From NCBI RefSeq assembly GCF_049340185.1, contig NZ_JBMPPC010000003.1, positions 186,001 to 250,000 of the forward strand: 64,000 bases of DNA, written 5' to 3'. This DNA is from Undibacterium sp049340185 (GTDB lineage: Bacteria; Pseudomonadota; Gammaproteobacteria; Burkholderiales; Burkholderiaceae_D). The notes beneath the pieces are model-generated. The model was not told the origin of the DNA. It did not search any database and worked only from the letters and a program-made list of their open reading frames with translations. The first letter of the stretch is position 1, and each line of letters starts with the position of its first letter. The translations under genes were made by a program, and so were the position numbers. Positions 17,087 through 26,073 of this stretch are shown piece by piece.

Positions 17087-17863
17087 TCAGGACGGCACAT
17101 AGCCCAAGGTTTCGGATATCTGTTCTGCCGTAGAGATCAGATCCTCCAGCCATTCTTCTTGCAAGCGATCTGCTGGCGCTGAAATCGATAAACCGGCAAT
17201 CATCTTGCCGCTGTCATCGCGTATGCCAGCCGCCATGCAACGGACGCCGAGTTCTAGCTCCTCGTTATCGCGTGCAAAGCCATGTTCACGGACGTCGGCG
17301 AGTTCTTTTTCCAGTTTATGCAGATCGGTGATCGAATTTTTATTGTGGCCTGCCAGCCCTGTGCGGGTGGCATAAGCGCGGATCGCTTTTGGCTCATCGA
17401 GCGACAAAAATAATTTGCCGGTCGAGGTCAGGTGTAAAGGCGCACGGCCACCAATCGCCCGTACGACTTGCATGCCTGAGCGCTCTGAAAAAGCCCGGTC
17501 AATATACACAATTTCATCGCCCTGACGCACCGATAAATTAATGGTCTGGTGAGTCTGACGATGCAGGGTGCGCATGAATTCCAGCGCGGCCTCGCGCACA
17601 TTCAGGCGACTTTTGACAATATTTCCCAGCTCCAGCAAGCGCATACCTAACCGGTAAGAGCCAGCCTCGGCACGGTCAACAAAGCGGGTTGTAACCAGGT
17701 CGTTCAGGATGCGGTGCGCAGTGGATGGGTGCAGTCCCGTCACGATGGCGAGTTCTTTCAAGCTGACGGGATCCTGATAGCGTGACAGGGCATCTAGCAG
17801 GGAAACCAGTCGTTCGATTACCTGTATGGAGGTTTTGTCGGCATTCGTGGTGTCGTTTTTCAT
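17087..17863 (-). CDS. IclR family transcriptional regulator
   Basis: 258 residues from the ATG at 17863; a TTG seven codons upstream is the alternative. The N-terminal winged helix (VIERLVSLLDALSRYQDPVSLKELA, then HPSTAHRILNDLVTTRFV) is followed by the IclR effector domain with LHLTSTGKLFLS and ARDNEELELGVRCMAAGIRDD. The effector is unknown. The gene converges with the sensor kinase and has no co-directed metabolic gene downstream, so a target cannot be proposed. Confidence 0.92.
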   Translation of the reverse strand: MKNDTTNADKTSIQVIERLVSLLDALSRYQDPVSLKELAIVTGLHPSTAHRILNDLVTTRFVDRAEAGSYRLGMRLLELGNIVKSRLNVREAALEFMRTLHRQTHQTINLSVRQGDEIVYIDRAFSERSGMQVVRAIGGRAPLHLTSTGKLFLSLDEPKAIRAYATRTGLAGHNKNSITDLHKLEKELADVREHGFARDNEELELGVRCMAAGIRDDSGKMIAGLSISAPADRLQEEWLEDLISTAEQISETLGYVPS

Positions 17864-18063
17864 AGGATGGTTGGTGCATTGCAATATCTTCTTTATACCA
17901 CAATGTGAAACGCACGTCAGCTTGTTGGTGACAGAAATAGAGCTAAATTGATCATCATGCTGAAATTAACCAGCACTTGCAGCGCCGTTCTGTTTTCTTG
18001 TTTTTGTTTGGCGCAGCTTCTGAAGAGTTATCCCTGAGTTCTAGTAGGAAAATAAGATATAAA

Positions 18064-18627
18064 TTAATTTAAGCGCGCACCTTGAGTTTTTCCGTGACTT
18101 GTTGCGGCATCGTATTGACGATCTTTCTGGTTATATTCCTTGAGTATTTGCATGCCAGTCTTGTTTGCCTGCGATTCAAGCTGCTCGCAGTTTGGCGTGC
18201 TGGGTAAATGGAGTATCGCTTGCTCTACCGCGTTGGCAGCCTGTTTCCCATTATTGTAGTGTCCAAGTTCATGTATTTTGAGCGCCGCAGCATATTGATC
18301 AAATTGCGATTGCTGGGCGCTGGAAGGCGTGCCAACTAATTTGGGCAGAGTAATCGTTGCTGATAAATCGACTTTCACCCTGCTCATGGTGCATTCGCCA
18401 TTCGCAGTTTTTTGCCACCAGAAATGCCACTGCACCCACCACTTGGTATAGCCATGAAAGACATTGCCGTTTTCTCGTATAGGAGAGGCTTTATTTAAAA
18501 TCACATTGAGTGGAGTTTGAGCATCGACTGTCGCCGGATAATCAATATAGTCGAGACGTTCTGTCACTTCAGCATACGTTGTGCTCGCTACCGACAGAAT
18601 GAGAAGGCAAAATACTAATTTATTCAT
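18064..18627 (-). CDS. DUF922 domain protein, putative secreted zinc peptidase
   Basis: 187 residues with a signal peptide (MNKLVFCLLILSVASTTYA). The domain matches DUF922: FHGYTKWWVQWHFWW, three or four cysteines, and the metalloprotease-like motif KIHELGHYNNGKQAANAVE near residues 115-135. The HELGH sequence fits HExxH zinc binding. Family members are often annotated as putative periplasmic proteases without demonstrated activity. It stands alone. The 290 bases upstream, towards dgkA, contain no credible gene. Confidence 0.78.
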   Translation of the reverse strand: MNKLVFCLLILSVASTTYAEVTERLDYIDYPATVDAQTPLNVILNKASPIRENGNVFHGYTKWWVQWHFWWQKTANGECTMSRVKVDLSATITLPKLVGTPSSAQQSQFDQYAAALKIHELGHYNNGKQAANAVEQAILHLPSTPNCEQLESQANKTGMQILKEYNQKDRQYDAATSHGKTQGARLN

Positions 18628-18918
18628 GGGCTAGTGACTTTAAAATTGGAAGATATCGCGAAGCCAATCCACAGTGTTGCGCGGTGTTGTGATGACGTAG
18701 TGCCGTAACTTTATTGTCAAGCCAGGGACGTTCTATGTTGTTGAGCATATTGCTCGCATAGATTATCGCTGAGTTGGTCGCGAAATTAAGCGCAGAATTA
18801 TTGCTTATCCTGTTCCAAGTCATATATTTGTGACTCGGGACTGTTAAAATCGGCGCCATTATGAGTTTATCAGCGTCCTTACAAGTAATTTATCCAATGC
18901 CTATTTCAGGAATACCAC

Positions 18919-19317
18919 ATGAGTGATCAGGAACAAGCTGTCAGCGAGTTTAAAAGTAAGAGTGGTGTTAAGCGTATTTTTTCTGCGTTTTTTTATTCGA
19001 TTGATGGTTTTAAATCTGCATGGAAAAACGAACACGCTTTTCGGCAGGAGTTAATTTTAGTCGTGATCGGAGTCATTGCCGCATTGGCCTTGCCTGTGTC
19101 GTCTTTCGAAAAACTGATGATGATTGCCAGCTTGTTGCTGATTCTGGTTGTGGAGCTGATTAACTCGGCAATCGAAGCGGTTGTCGACAGGGTCTCGCTT
19201 GAGCGTCATAGCTTATCAAAAAATGCGAAAGATTTCGGGAGTGCTGCGGTGTTGTTGACGTTGCTGATTTCGCTGGCAACCTGGGGCGTGATTTTATTTA
19301 ACCGTTTCTATTATTGA
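18919..19317 (+). CDS. dgkA: diacylglycerol kinase (DgkA)
   Basis: 132 residues with three membrane helices. DgkA phosphorylates diacylglycerol released during osmoregulated glucan and lipopolysaccharide modification. The signature VVELINSAIEAVVDR, near residues 76-90, includes the catalytic glutamates. The N-terminal amphipathic helix (RIFSAFFYSIDGFKSAWKNE) and C-terminal helix match the family. It begins with an ATG at 18919, and no operon partner is seen. Confidence 0.95.
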   Translation: MSDQEQAVSEFKSKSGVKRIFSAFFYSIDGFKSAWKNEHAFRQELILVVIGVIAALALPVSSFEKLMMIASLLLILVVELINSAIEAVVDRVSLERHSLSKNAKDFGSAAVLLTLLISLATWGVILFNRFYY

Positions 19318-19800
19318 GGGTAATTTCCGGCACTGCGTTAGCGCAGACCGGCTGAGTTGCAGGTAGTGGTAAATTGCCTGCATCGATATATACTCCCCAC
19401 TATTTTTTATAAAAAGCATCTAGTCCGCAATGTTGATGCGGTACTTATATTTATACTGGGGTAGAGTATTTGTATTTTAGCTTGAAATTGAATGTTGTTT
19501 GAATACTGATGCAATACCCATAGTTGAGTGAGCATAGCGATCAGTTAATACAAAAAAATCACCGGAAAACTATCGCGCATGGTGGTGATTTTCGGTGAAA
19601 AATGAGAGGCGCTTTCCTTTGCTTGCTGTAACGACGGCGAGTAACTTGTGACGCTGAGACATGTTTAGATGTAAGGTGTCACCGCACACTCACCGCACCA
19701 GAGATTTTTTCTAAATAGTAAACACGACCGATATTTTTTATCGTAGTACAAGCATCACGATGCTTCTCTATTCTCTTATTTTCCTAATTTCTTTCATATC
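19318..19800. other. intergenic region with repeat module and hairpins, no gene
   Basis: No coding sequence recognised. After dgkA a hairpin (GCCGG.../CCGGC) lies at about 19328-19351 without a T run. Positions 19385-19482 hold the ATATACTCCCC/TCCGCA block also seen at 2115-2200 (opposite strand) and 35128-35220. An imperfect hairpin (TCACCGGAAAA / TTTTCGGTGA) covers 19559-19598. I find no cobalamin riboswitch box in front of cobT. Confidence 0.5.
19385..19482 (+). repeat. AT-rich intergenic module, copy 2 of 3
   Basis: Reads GATATATACTCCCC, a T/A-rich run, AGTCCGCAATG, and ends GAGTATTTGTATTTTAG. Copy 3 (35128-35220) follows the same order and ends CAGTATCTTATTTTAG directly before cobQ. Copy 1 lies at 2115-2200 on the opposite strand. 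Similarity is partial and judged by eye. Confidence 0.4.
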
Positions 19801-20847
19801 ATGACGACACCAGTTTCCGTTGCCCCCTTTATTGCGCCCACCTTTGACGCTGTTTTATCCGATGTGCTGACTGCTTGCGTCAATAACAAAACTAAACCTC
19901 TGGGGAGTCTCGGCTCATTGGAGGGTATCGCGAAACAAATTGGTCTGATCCAGCGTACCACTAAGCCCGTGCTGAATCAGCCGGCGATCATGGTCTTTGC
20001 CGGTGATCACGGCGTGGTTGCTGAGGGTATATCTGCTTATCCACAAGATGTCACCTGGCAGATGGTAGAAAATTTTCTGGCCGAAGGCGCTGCGATCAAT
20101 GTGTTTGCCCGTCAAAATGGCTTGGCATTACACATTGTTGATGCTGGCGTAAATCATGATTTTGGTGTGCGTGATGGTTTGCTCGACCGTAAAATTGCAG
20201 GTAGTACCCGTAATTTTGCAAAGGAACCGGCGATGTCGGCAGCGCAGTGTGAGGCGGCAGTACAAAACGGCAAAGATTTGATGGCGACTCTGCCCGGCAA
20301 TGTGCTCGGCTTCGGTGAAATGGGTATCGGCAACACGACGTCCGCCGCCGCATTGATGCACAAATTAACCGGGGTCGCCGTGGCCGATTGCGTTGGTGCT
20401 GGCACAGGTCTGGATGCCGCCGGTGTCCGGCATAAGCAAAAAGTGATTGAAGGTGCGGTGAGTCTGCATGCCACGGTCAGCGACCCGCTGGCCGTCTTAG
20501 CCTGCTTTGGCGGTTTTGAAATCGCGACCATGGTTGGTGCGATGCTGGCGGCTGCCGAGCGTCGTATGGTGTTATTGATTGATGGATTTATCGTGACCAG
20601 CGCCTTACTGGTAGCGGCAAAATTGCAGCCGTCAATTCTTGACTATTGCATTTTCGCGCATCGCTCGGACGAGAGCGGTCACGCAAAGATGCTGACGGCT
20701 CTGGGCGCCCGTCCTGTGCTGCAATTGGATTTACGTTTGGGTGAGGGTACTGGCGCTGCGCTGGTATATCCGCTTGTACAGGCCGCGGTGAATTTTATGA
20801 CTCAGATGGCGACATTTGAGTCAGCACAGGTTAGTGAGAAATCCTAG
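19801..20847 (+). CDS. cobT: nicotinate-nucleotide:dimethylbenzimidazole phosphoribosyltransferase CobT
   Basis: 348 residues. It activates dimethylbenzimidazole to alpha-ribazole 5'-phosphate for the lower ligand of cobalamin. Recognised by KTKPLGSLGSLEGIAKQI at the start, MVFAGDHGVVAEGISAYP near residue 64, GFGEMGIGNTTSAAAL near 180, and the C-terminal LRLGEGTGAALVYPLV, which carries the catalytic-base glutamate. Its ATG lacks a clear ribosome site. cobS follows after 105 bp, then cobC, giving the nucleotide-loop assembly set. Confidence 0.96.
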   Translation: MTTPVSVAPFIAPTFDAVLSDVLTACVNNKTKPLGSLGSLEGIAKQIGLIQRTTKPVLNQPAIMVFAGDHGVVAEGISAYPQDVTWQMVENFLAEGAAINVFARQNGLALHIVDAGVNHDFGVRDGLLDRKIAGSTRNFAKEPAMSAAQCEAAVQNGKDLMATLPGNVLGFGEMGIGNTTSAAALMHKLTGVAVADCVGAGTGLDAAGVRHKQKVIEGAVSLHATVSDPLAVLACFGGFEIATMVGAMLAAAERRMVLLIDGFIVTSALLVAAKLQPSILDYCIFAHRSDESGHAKMLTALGARPVLQLDLRLGEGTGAALVYPLVQAAVNFMTQMATFESAQVSEKS

Positions 20848-20952
20848 GGCACTGATGATGGTGAACATCATGATGCACATCACTGCAATTTAATTTTGAT
20901 TGAATTTGATTGAATCCGCCTGCCATTTTTTCGACTATTTTGACCAAAATTT

Positions 20953-21714
20953 ATGCACCAGATCCGCTTGTTTTTTATCGCATTGCAGTTTTTTACGCGT
21001 GTCCCTATTCCATCTTGGGTCGGGTTCGAGGCGGCATGGTTGCATCAGGCATCGCGTTATTTTCCTGCGGTTGGCTGGGTCGTCGCACTGGTGGTGGCGC
21101 TTGTTTTTGGGCTGACACATCTGGTGTTACCGCAAGCGGTGGCGATGATCTTGTCGACCGCGGCAGGGATTTATCTGACCGGCGCATTTCATGAAGATGG
21201 CTTCGCTGATGTCTGTGACGGTTTTGGTGGTGGCATGACTCCGGAACGAGTGCTGGATATCATGAAGGACTCGCGGGTTGGTGCGTATGGCGCAATCGGC
21301 ATTAGTCTCATGTTGCTGGCTAAGCTAACGGTGCTGGCGAGTATGCCGGTGCAATATGTGGTTCCGGCTTTATTGATGGCGCATCCTTTGTCGAGACTGG
21401 CTTCTTGCAGCCTGATTTATGCCCTCGACTACGCCCGTCTTGAAGGCAAGGCGAAACCTCTGGCGCAACACATGTCAGGTGCTGAACTCCTGATTGCGGG
21501 CTTGACCGTGTTGGTGCCTGTCGCAGGGCTGATGTACTGCGGACTGGTGCCGCTCAATAATTTTATTCTCGCTGCCATCTTGCTGGCTCTTGCGAGCTGG
21601 TGGCTGGCGAGGATGTTTGTGCGCAGGATTGGTGGTTATACCGGGGATTGTCTGGGTGCTGTGCAGCAGTTATCCGAGCTTGCGTTCTATATCGGTTTAT
21701 GCAGCTCTATCTGA
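20953..21714 (+). CDS. cobS: adenosylcobinamide-GDP ribazoletransferase CobS (cobalamin synthase)
   Basis: 253 residues, polytopic membrane protein. It joins adenosylcobinamide-GDP with alpha-ribazole or its phosphate, the last step of cobalamin assembly. The metal-binding signature GAFHEDGFADVCDGFGGG lies near residue 76, with MKDSRVGAYGAIG shortly after. The N-terminus FFIALQFFTRVPIP is characteristic of the family. Its end overlaps the cobC start by 16 bases, so the two are probably coupled. Confidence 0.95.
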   Translation: MHQIRLFFIALQFFTRVPIPSWVGFEAAWLHQASRYFPAVGWVVALVVALVFGLTHLVLPQAVAMILSTAAGIYLTGAFHEDGFADVCDGFGGGMTPERVLDIMKDSRVGAYGAIGISLMLLAKLTVLASMPVQYVVPALLMAHPLSRLASCSLIYALDYARLEGKAKPLAQHMSGAELLIAGLTVLVPVAGLMYCGLVPLNNFILAAILLALASWWLARMFVRRIGGYTGDCLGAVQQLSELAFYIGLCSSI

Positions 21715-22280
21715 TCCGTCACCCTAGACCTGAGATTGCACAGGGGATTTGTTACGGACAATCCGACGTGCCGAGTAGTGAGGCGCAATGCCAGCTGGTA
21801 CTGCCCTCCTTGTTGCTCGCATTGAGCAATATATTGCCAGCGAATCAGATTACGCAGACCGCTATTTATTCCAGTCCACTCCAACGCTGTCGCCTGCTCG
21901 CAGCGCATCTTGCTACCGGTCTGCAAGCGCAAACGCAATTTGATCCCCGGTTAATGGAAATGAATTTTGGTCGCTGGGAATTGCAGAGCTGGGATCAGAT
22001 TCCACGTGCCGAGATCGACGCCTGGGCCGCTGATGTCAGTGGATATCGTCCCGGTGGCGCTGAAAATGTCCTCGATATGGCAGCGCGGATTATCGAATTT
22101 TTAGAAGAGCTTGTTACGCAGGGCGATAAAAAAAAGAATGTAATGATCGTCAGTCATGCTGGCTCGATGCGTCTGATGCTTGCCTATCAAGCAGGGATCA
22201 GCCCCGACGCAATGGCGCGCACAGTGATTGCCGATCATCAGGTGATTGGTTTTGGTGAATGCAGGCAGTTGCAATTATAA
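21699..22280 (+). CDS. cobC: histidine phosphatase family protein, probable alpha-ribazole phosphatase CobC
   Basis: 193 residues from the ATG at 21699, inside the end of cobS. A start further upstream would run against the cobS frame and add 33 foreign residues. The phosphohistidine motif is LIRHPRPEIAQGICYGQSD, the variant in which RHG becomes RHP, typical of CobC-like proteins. MEMNFGRWELQSW supplies the acid region and VSHAGSMRLML the second histidine. It should remove the 5' phosphate from alpha-ribazole phosphate or cobalamin phosphate. Confidence 0.88.
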   Translation: MQLYLIRHPRPEIAQGICYGQSDVPSSEAQCQLVLPSLLLALSNILPANQITQTAIYSSPLQRCRLLAAHLATGLQAQTQFDPRLMEMNFGRWELQSWDQIPRAEIDAWAADVSGYRPGGAENVLDMAARIIEFLEELVTQGDKKKNVMIVSHAGSMRLMLAYQAGISPDAMARTVIADHQVIGFGECRQLQL

Positions 22281-22342
22281 ATATAGCAATGTTACTATTG
22301 TCGAAGAGGTAATTTTCAGAGGCGCAGCAGAACTGAGAGAGC

Positions 22343-22705
22343 ATGCCTATGATAGAACTAAGAAAAAGTCCGCGTATTCAGGTGATCTGGCGTGCGGCAG
22401 TCAAACTCAGCGACGGTAGTCTGGTCGCAACCAAAATTGTTAATCTGTCTGTCGGTGGCGTGCTCATGCACTGTCCGCAGAGTCTGGAAGTCAATCGGGA
22501 ATATCAGATCATGATGGAGGTGCCTGGCATTGTGGGAGGCGCTGATCAGCAATTCAAAGTGGCATGTAAAGCCTTTGTTCAGCACTGCATACTGGCAGAA
22601 GAGCATTATCGGATCGGCGTGAAATTTCATGGCCTCTCAGATCTGCATCAAAATTTAATCGATGCCTGGATCTCCAAAGCGAGCAAAGCAGATCAAGCCG
22701 CGTAG
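22343..22705 (+). CDS. PilZ domain protein
   Basis: 120 residues, a single PilZ domain: RKSPRIQVIWRAAVKL gives the RxxxR c-di-GMP-binding motif, and VNLSVGGVLMHC gives the (D/N)xSxxG motif. IGVKFHGLSDLHQNLID ends the barrel. It probably binds cyclic di-GMP. It lies between cobC and a Sel1-like gene, both without evident cobalamin function, so it interrupts the cobalamin region. The ATG at 22343 has a weak purine-rich stretch upstream. Confidence 0.88.
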   Translation: MPMIELRKSPRIQVIWRAAVKLSDGSLVATKIVNLSVGGVLMHCPQSLEVNREYQIMMEVPGIVGGADQQFKVACKAFVQHCILAEEHYRIGVKFHGLSDLHQNLIDAWISKASKADQAA

Positions 22706-22756
22706 ATGCTATGCAGCGGAAACGAACACAGATGAAACACAGACAAGGTTTTTTCA

Positions 22757-23227
22757 TTGCAGACTATTCATGATGTAGAGTTTCAAGCCCACGAGGCCTG
22801 GGAACGCGGTGACCTCCAGCGTGCTTTTTATTGTTTTTTAGCCGGTGCCGAACTGGATCTGCCGGGATGTATGACAAACCTGGGATATTTTTATGACGCA
22901 GGCTTGGCAATGCGTGCCGATAAGTCAAAGGCAATGTATTGGTACAAAAGAGCGTATCGCCTGGGATCGGCTTCTGCTGCTGCAAACCTTGCCATGCTTC
23001 ATCGCGAGCGTCGCCGATTTCGCTTAATGTGTCGATGCCTATATTTGTCGGCAGCGCTGGGAGATGGTGACGCTCAGCTTGATTTAGGAAAATGCTATCT
23101 GACAGGGCAGGGTGTCAGCAAGTCACGACAAATGGCGCATCGCTGTTTTCTCCGGGCACTCAAATCACATCAGATCACTCCAGCAGGGCGTGCTGACGCA
23201 CAGAAATTATTACGCAGAATGCGTTGA
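22757..23227 (+). CDS. Sel1-repeat (tetratricopeptide-like) protein
   Basis: 156 residues. Probable TTG start at 22757 with AAGG eight bases before it; no in-frame ATG is near. At least three Sel1-like repeats are visible: GCMTNLGYFYDAGLAMRADKSKA, AMYWYKRAYRLGSASAAANLA and DGDAQLDLGKCYLTGQG with SRQMAHRCFLRAL. No signal peptide is seen, so it is probably a cytoplasmic protein-binding scaffold. It begins 51 bases after the PilZ gene and may be co-transcribed with it. Confidence 0.75.
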   Translation: MQTIHDVEFQAHEAWERGDLQRAFYCFLAGAELDLPGCMTNLGYFYDAGLAMRADKSKAMYWYKRAYRLGSASAAANLAMLHRERRRFRLMCRCLYLSAALGDGDAQLDLGKCYLTGQGVSKSRQMAHRCFLRALKSHQITPAGRADAQKLLRRMR

Positions 23228-23370
23228 TCCTTGCTTGCCTAATATGGGCGTCGTATTCATTTCTTATTAGCCTCGAATTCATTTTCAACATCAGTCTAGT
23301 CCCGCTGATCCAAGGACGTGCCCGGGTTTAACTTGCTGCAAAGCGTCTCTGGCTTTAGAATGGCGGAGTT

Positions 23371-23592
23371 TTGGTGCTCGTGGACATGTTCATGTCTGCG
23401 GTTAAACGGGAAACACCAGGTGAAATAGATTCGTTTCGCAAAGGTGTGCTGCCCCCGCAACGGTGTACAAGCGCGGTAGAGAGTGAGTCTGCAAAGATCA
23501 TATCGCTGCTGCAGTTTTCTGCAAATACCACTATGTCTTCAGACATGGGAAGGTCGGAAAATGACGCTTGTCAGCCCGGATACCGGCCAGAA
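23371..23592 (+). promoter_or_regulatory. cobalamin riboswitch
   Basis: Adenosylcobalamin-type aptamer in front of btuB. The ordered landmarks are present: GGTGC at 23373, CGGGAAACACCAGGTGAAAT, then CTGCCCCCGCAACGGTG at 23449-23465, ATGGGAAGGTC near 23546, and the B12 box CAGCCCGGATACCGGCC at 23573-23589. It should turn down btuB when cobalamin is plentiful. A candidate expression platform lies at 23730-23765. No second aptamer is seen before cobT, btuC or cobQ. The rest of 23228-23370 is featureless. Confidence 0.93.
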
Positions 23593-23729
23593 TAAGTGAA
23601 GTGCTACCGACACCCTCAGGGGATATTTTCATTGGCGGTCAATTCAGGTGTTATCTGTGTCCTGCACACGATAGCGGTGTAATTGATGTGTTTGTGTGTA
23701 ATAAAGTTGTGGTGGCACTTTGTATTCAT

Positions 23730-23765
23730 GCAGCCTGCGGGGACGTTGGCTGCTTGCCCCTTTTT
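23730..23765 (+). terminator. candidate riboswitch-controlled terminator before btuB
   Basis: GCAGCC (23730-23735) can pair with GGCTGC (23748-23753). Alternatively CGGGG (23738-23742) can pair with CCCC (23757-23760), which is followed directly by five T. The hairpin ends about ten bases before the btuB ATG at 23776. The two mutually exclusive pairings suit a switch, but this is by eye. Confidence 0.45.
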
Positions 23766-23775
23766 CATTGTGATC

Positions 23776-25635
23776 ATGACTTTTTCATTCAAACCGCTTG
23801 CCATCAGCGTCGCTGTGGCTGCTATTTTCCCCTCTGTTTCTGCTTTCGCTCAAACGGCTGTAACTCCATCTGGTGCGCAAAACGTCGTCATTACTGCTGG
23901 TCGTCAGGTGCAGGCCGCCAAAGATGTGCTGGCAGATAACGTTGTCATTACCGCCGACGACATCGCTAAATCTGGTGCGGCCTCGATCGTCGATCTGTTG
24001 CAGCAACAGCGCGGTATCGAGATTGCACGTAATGGTGGTCCAGGCTCCAATGCGTCGGTATTTATCCGCGGCGGCTCTAATGCCCAAAACGTTGTACTGG
24101 TTGATGGTATCCGGATTGGTTCCTCGACCTCAGGCGGTGCTACCTGGGCAACTGTTCCTCTGGCTCAGATTGAACGCATCGAAATCGTCTACGGCCCTCT
24201 GAGCAGTTTATATGGCGCGGACGCAGTCGGTGGCGTGGTACAGATTTTTACTAAAAAAGGTAGTGGCGTCATCACTCCGATGGCATCCGTTGGTCTGGGT
24301 AGCTATGGCTTGCGCAAAATTGCCGCCGGTGTTTCCGGCTCGACAGATGGTAGCTTCAGCTTTGCGCTGAATGCTGGTCACGAAGAAGCTGACGGCTTCT
24401 CTGCGACGCGTCCGACTGCCGGCCCCTACTCATACAATGCCGACAAAGATGGCTACACGCTGGATAGCGTCAGTGGTCGCTTTGGCTACGAAATTGCCAA
24501 AGGTCATGATCTTGGCGTCAGCTTTTTGCAAAGCCGTTTGAATGCCCAGTTTGACGCAGGTCCTGGCTACGACGACCGCAATATCCAGAAGCTGGAAACG
24601 CTGGCGATCTTTAGCAAAAACCGCTTTGCCAGCAACTGGCTCAGCACAGTGCAAATTGCAGAAACCGCTGATAAAGGTTTTTCTGATGCATCCTACGGCA
24701 AGAGCCAATTCGACACCAAACAGACTAGCCTGAACTGGCAGAATGATATCAGCCTCGGCAAAGATGTTTTGCAATTGGTGTACGAGCATCGCGAAGAAAA
24801 AGTCGAATCGACGACGAAAGAATTGATTGGCAAACGTACGACCAATTCCCTGGCAGGTTCTTATATCTTCAAACAAGACGCACATCTGGCCAGCGCCAGT
24901 GCCCGTTATGACGACAGCTCACAGTATGGCTCTAAGGTAACTGGCAGTGTCGCTTATGGCTATCGCCTGAGCGATGCCTTGCGCGTCAATGCCAGCTACG
25001 GTACCAGCTTCCGTGCGCCGACTTTCAATGAGTTGTACTACCCGAGTTACGGCATTTCTACCAATAAGCCAGAGAAGGCAAAGAATGCTGAAATCGGTAT
25101 CTACTACGAAGATGGCGTGAGTCAGTTGAGTGCGGTGTACTACTCAAACAAGGCAACGGATTTGCTGGTCACGGCGAATGTCTGCCCGGTAGAGCAGGCT
25201 AGTCATAAGTACGGTTGCGCTTATAACGTCAACAAGGCGACCTTGTCCGGACTGACGCTTGGTGGCTCTACCCATTTGGGTGATCTGACTTTGCGCGGTT
25301 CTCTGGATATTCAGGATCCGAAAGATGATACGACCGGTTTGCGTCTGGCACGTCGTAGCAAGCAACACGGTAGCCTGGCTGCAGAGTACGCGATTGCCAA
25401 AGCTAAAGTCGGCGTAGAAACAGTATTCTCCGGTGATCGTTTTGATGATGTCACTAACAAAAAATCCTTGGGTGGCTATAGCTTATTGAATCTGTATACG
25501 ACTTATGATGTTGCCGCGAACTGGTCAGTAATCGGTCGCTGGAACAATGCCTTGAACAAGGACTATGAGCTTGCAAAGAACTATACAACGATGGGGTCGA
25601 ATGTCTTCGTTGGTTTGAATTACGGTTTTAAATAA
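23776..25635 (+). CDS. btuB: TonB-dependent vitamin B12 receptor BtuB
   Basis: 619 residues from the ATG at 23776, which begins a signal peptide ending SVSAFAQ. The longer frame adds 31 residues and would spoil the signal. The plug domain includes VITADDIAKSGAASIVDLLQQQRGIEI, FIRGGSNAQNVVLVDGIR and YGPLSSLYGADAVGGVVQIFTKK, all BtuB-like. The barrel ends MGSNVFVGLNYGFK with a terminal aromatic residue. Its cobalamin riboswitch and the following btuCD and btuF genes support cobalamin or cobinamide as substrate. Confidence 0.94.
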   Translation: MTFSFKPLAISVAVAAIFPSVSAFAQTAVTPSGAQNVVITAGRQVQAAKDVLADNVVITADDIAKSGAASIVDLLQQQRGIEIARNGGPGSNASVFIRGGSNAQNVVLVDGIRIGSSTSGGATWATVPLAQIERIEIVYGPLSSLYGADAVGGVVQIFTKKGSGVITPMASVGLGSYGLRKIAAGVSGSTDGSFSFALNAGHEEADGFSATRPTAGPYSYNADKDGYTLDSVSGRFGYEIAKGHDLGVSFLQSRLNAQFDAGPGYDDRNIQKLETLAIFSKNRFASNWLSTVQIAETADKGFSDASYGKSQFDTKQTSLNWQNDISLGKDVLQLVYEHREEKVESTTKELIGKRTTNSLAGSYIFKQDAHLASASARYDDSSQYGSKVTGSVAYGYRLSDALRVNASYGTSFRAPTFNELYYPSYGISTNKPEKAKNAEIGIYYEDGVSQLSAVYYSNKATDLLVTANVCPVEQASHKYGCAYNVNKATLSGLTLGGSTHLGDLTLRGSLDIQDPKDDTTGLRLARRSKQHGSLAAEYAIAKAKVGVETVFSGDRFDDVTNKKSLGGYSLLNLYTTYDVAANWSVIGRWNNALNKDYELAKNYTTMGSNVFVGLNYGFK

Positions 25636-25714
25636 GTTGGTGATATTCCGTCAGCTATTAACTAATCCTTGCCCGTCACTCAAGATGCGTCAAGTTTAGA
25701 TTTTAGTTCCTCAG

Positions 25715-25738
25715 CCCTCTCCCGCTCGCGGGAGAGGG
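25715..25738. terminator. perfect G+C hairpin after btuB
   Basis: CCCTCTCCCGC and GCGGGAGAGGG pair perfectly with almost no loop. No T run follows, only GAAATAATGGG, so it may stabilise the transcript end rather than act as an intrinsic terminator. Palindromes of this kind recur in many proteobacterial intergenic regions. Confidence 0.5.
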
Positions 25739-25812
25739 AAATAATGGGAAAATTGATGACGTCGCGACTTCAATTAACATCAGCTTTTTATTTGACCGAA
25801 TTCGTTTTGCAT

Positions 25813-26022
25813 AGGACTTACGCAAAAAACCAAGATCTCTCACCACAGACACACGGAGACAGGGAGAACAGGCAGGAGTAAGCGACTCATGGAATCTCAA
25901 TAAAGCTTGTGAGACGCTCCCTCTAACGACTCCGCAAGCTGTATGCGCCTGCTGGCACGAAATGTCCTTGAAAGCCGCGTCCAGCCTGCGGGTTCGGGGT
26001 GAGATTGTTTTGCGTAAGTCTT
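25813..26022. repeat. MITE-like element, copy 1
   Basis: It is bounded by a 13-bp perfect terminal inverted repeat, GACTTACGCAAAA (25815-25827) and its complement (26008-26020). The left arm continues into CTCTCACCACAGA-type sequence shared with the element at 31808-32106. Positions 25945-25992 hold a core whose reverse complement matches that of copy 2 closely (GCAGGCTG, GCGGCTTT, CATTTCGT, AGGCGCAT). It encodes no protein. It lies between btuB and btuC. Confidence 0.7.
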
Positions 26023-26073
26023 GTTACATCAGTTTTGTCTTAGTTTTATTAATTAGTGAATTCAGATGTTCTG

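Noticed and set aside
18620..18859. 79-codon minus-strand open frame between the DUF922 and dgkA genes
   Set aside because: No ribosome site, no family character, and it overlaps the DUF922 start; most likely noncoding.
19318..19800. Second cobalamin riboswitch before cobT
   Set aside because: No B12 box or CCCCGCAAC-type segment in the region.
25715..25738. CRISPR-type repeat
   Set aside because: Single palindrome with no regular repetition. No array occurs anywhere in the window.
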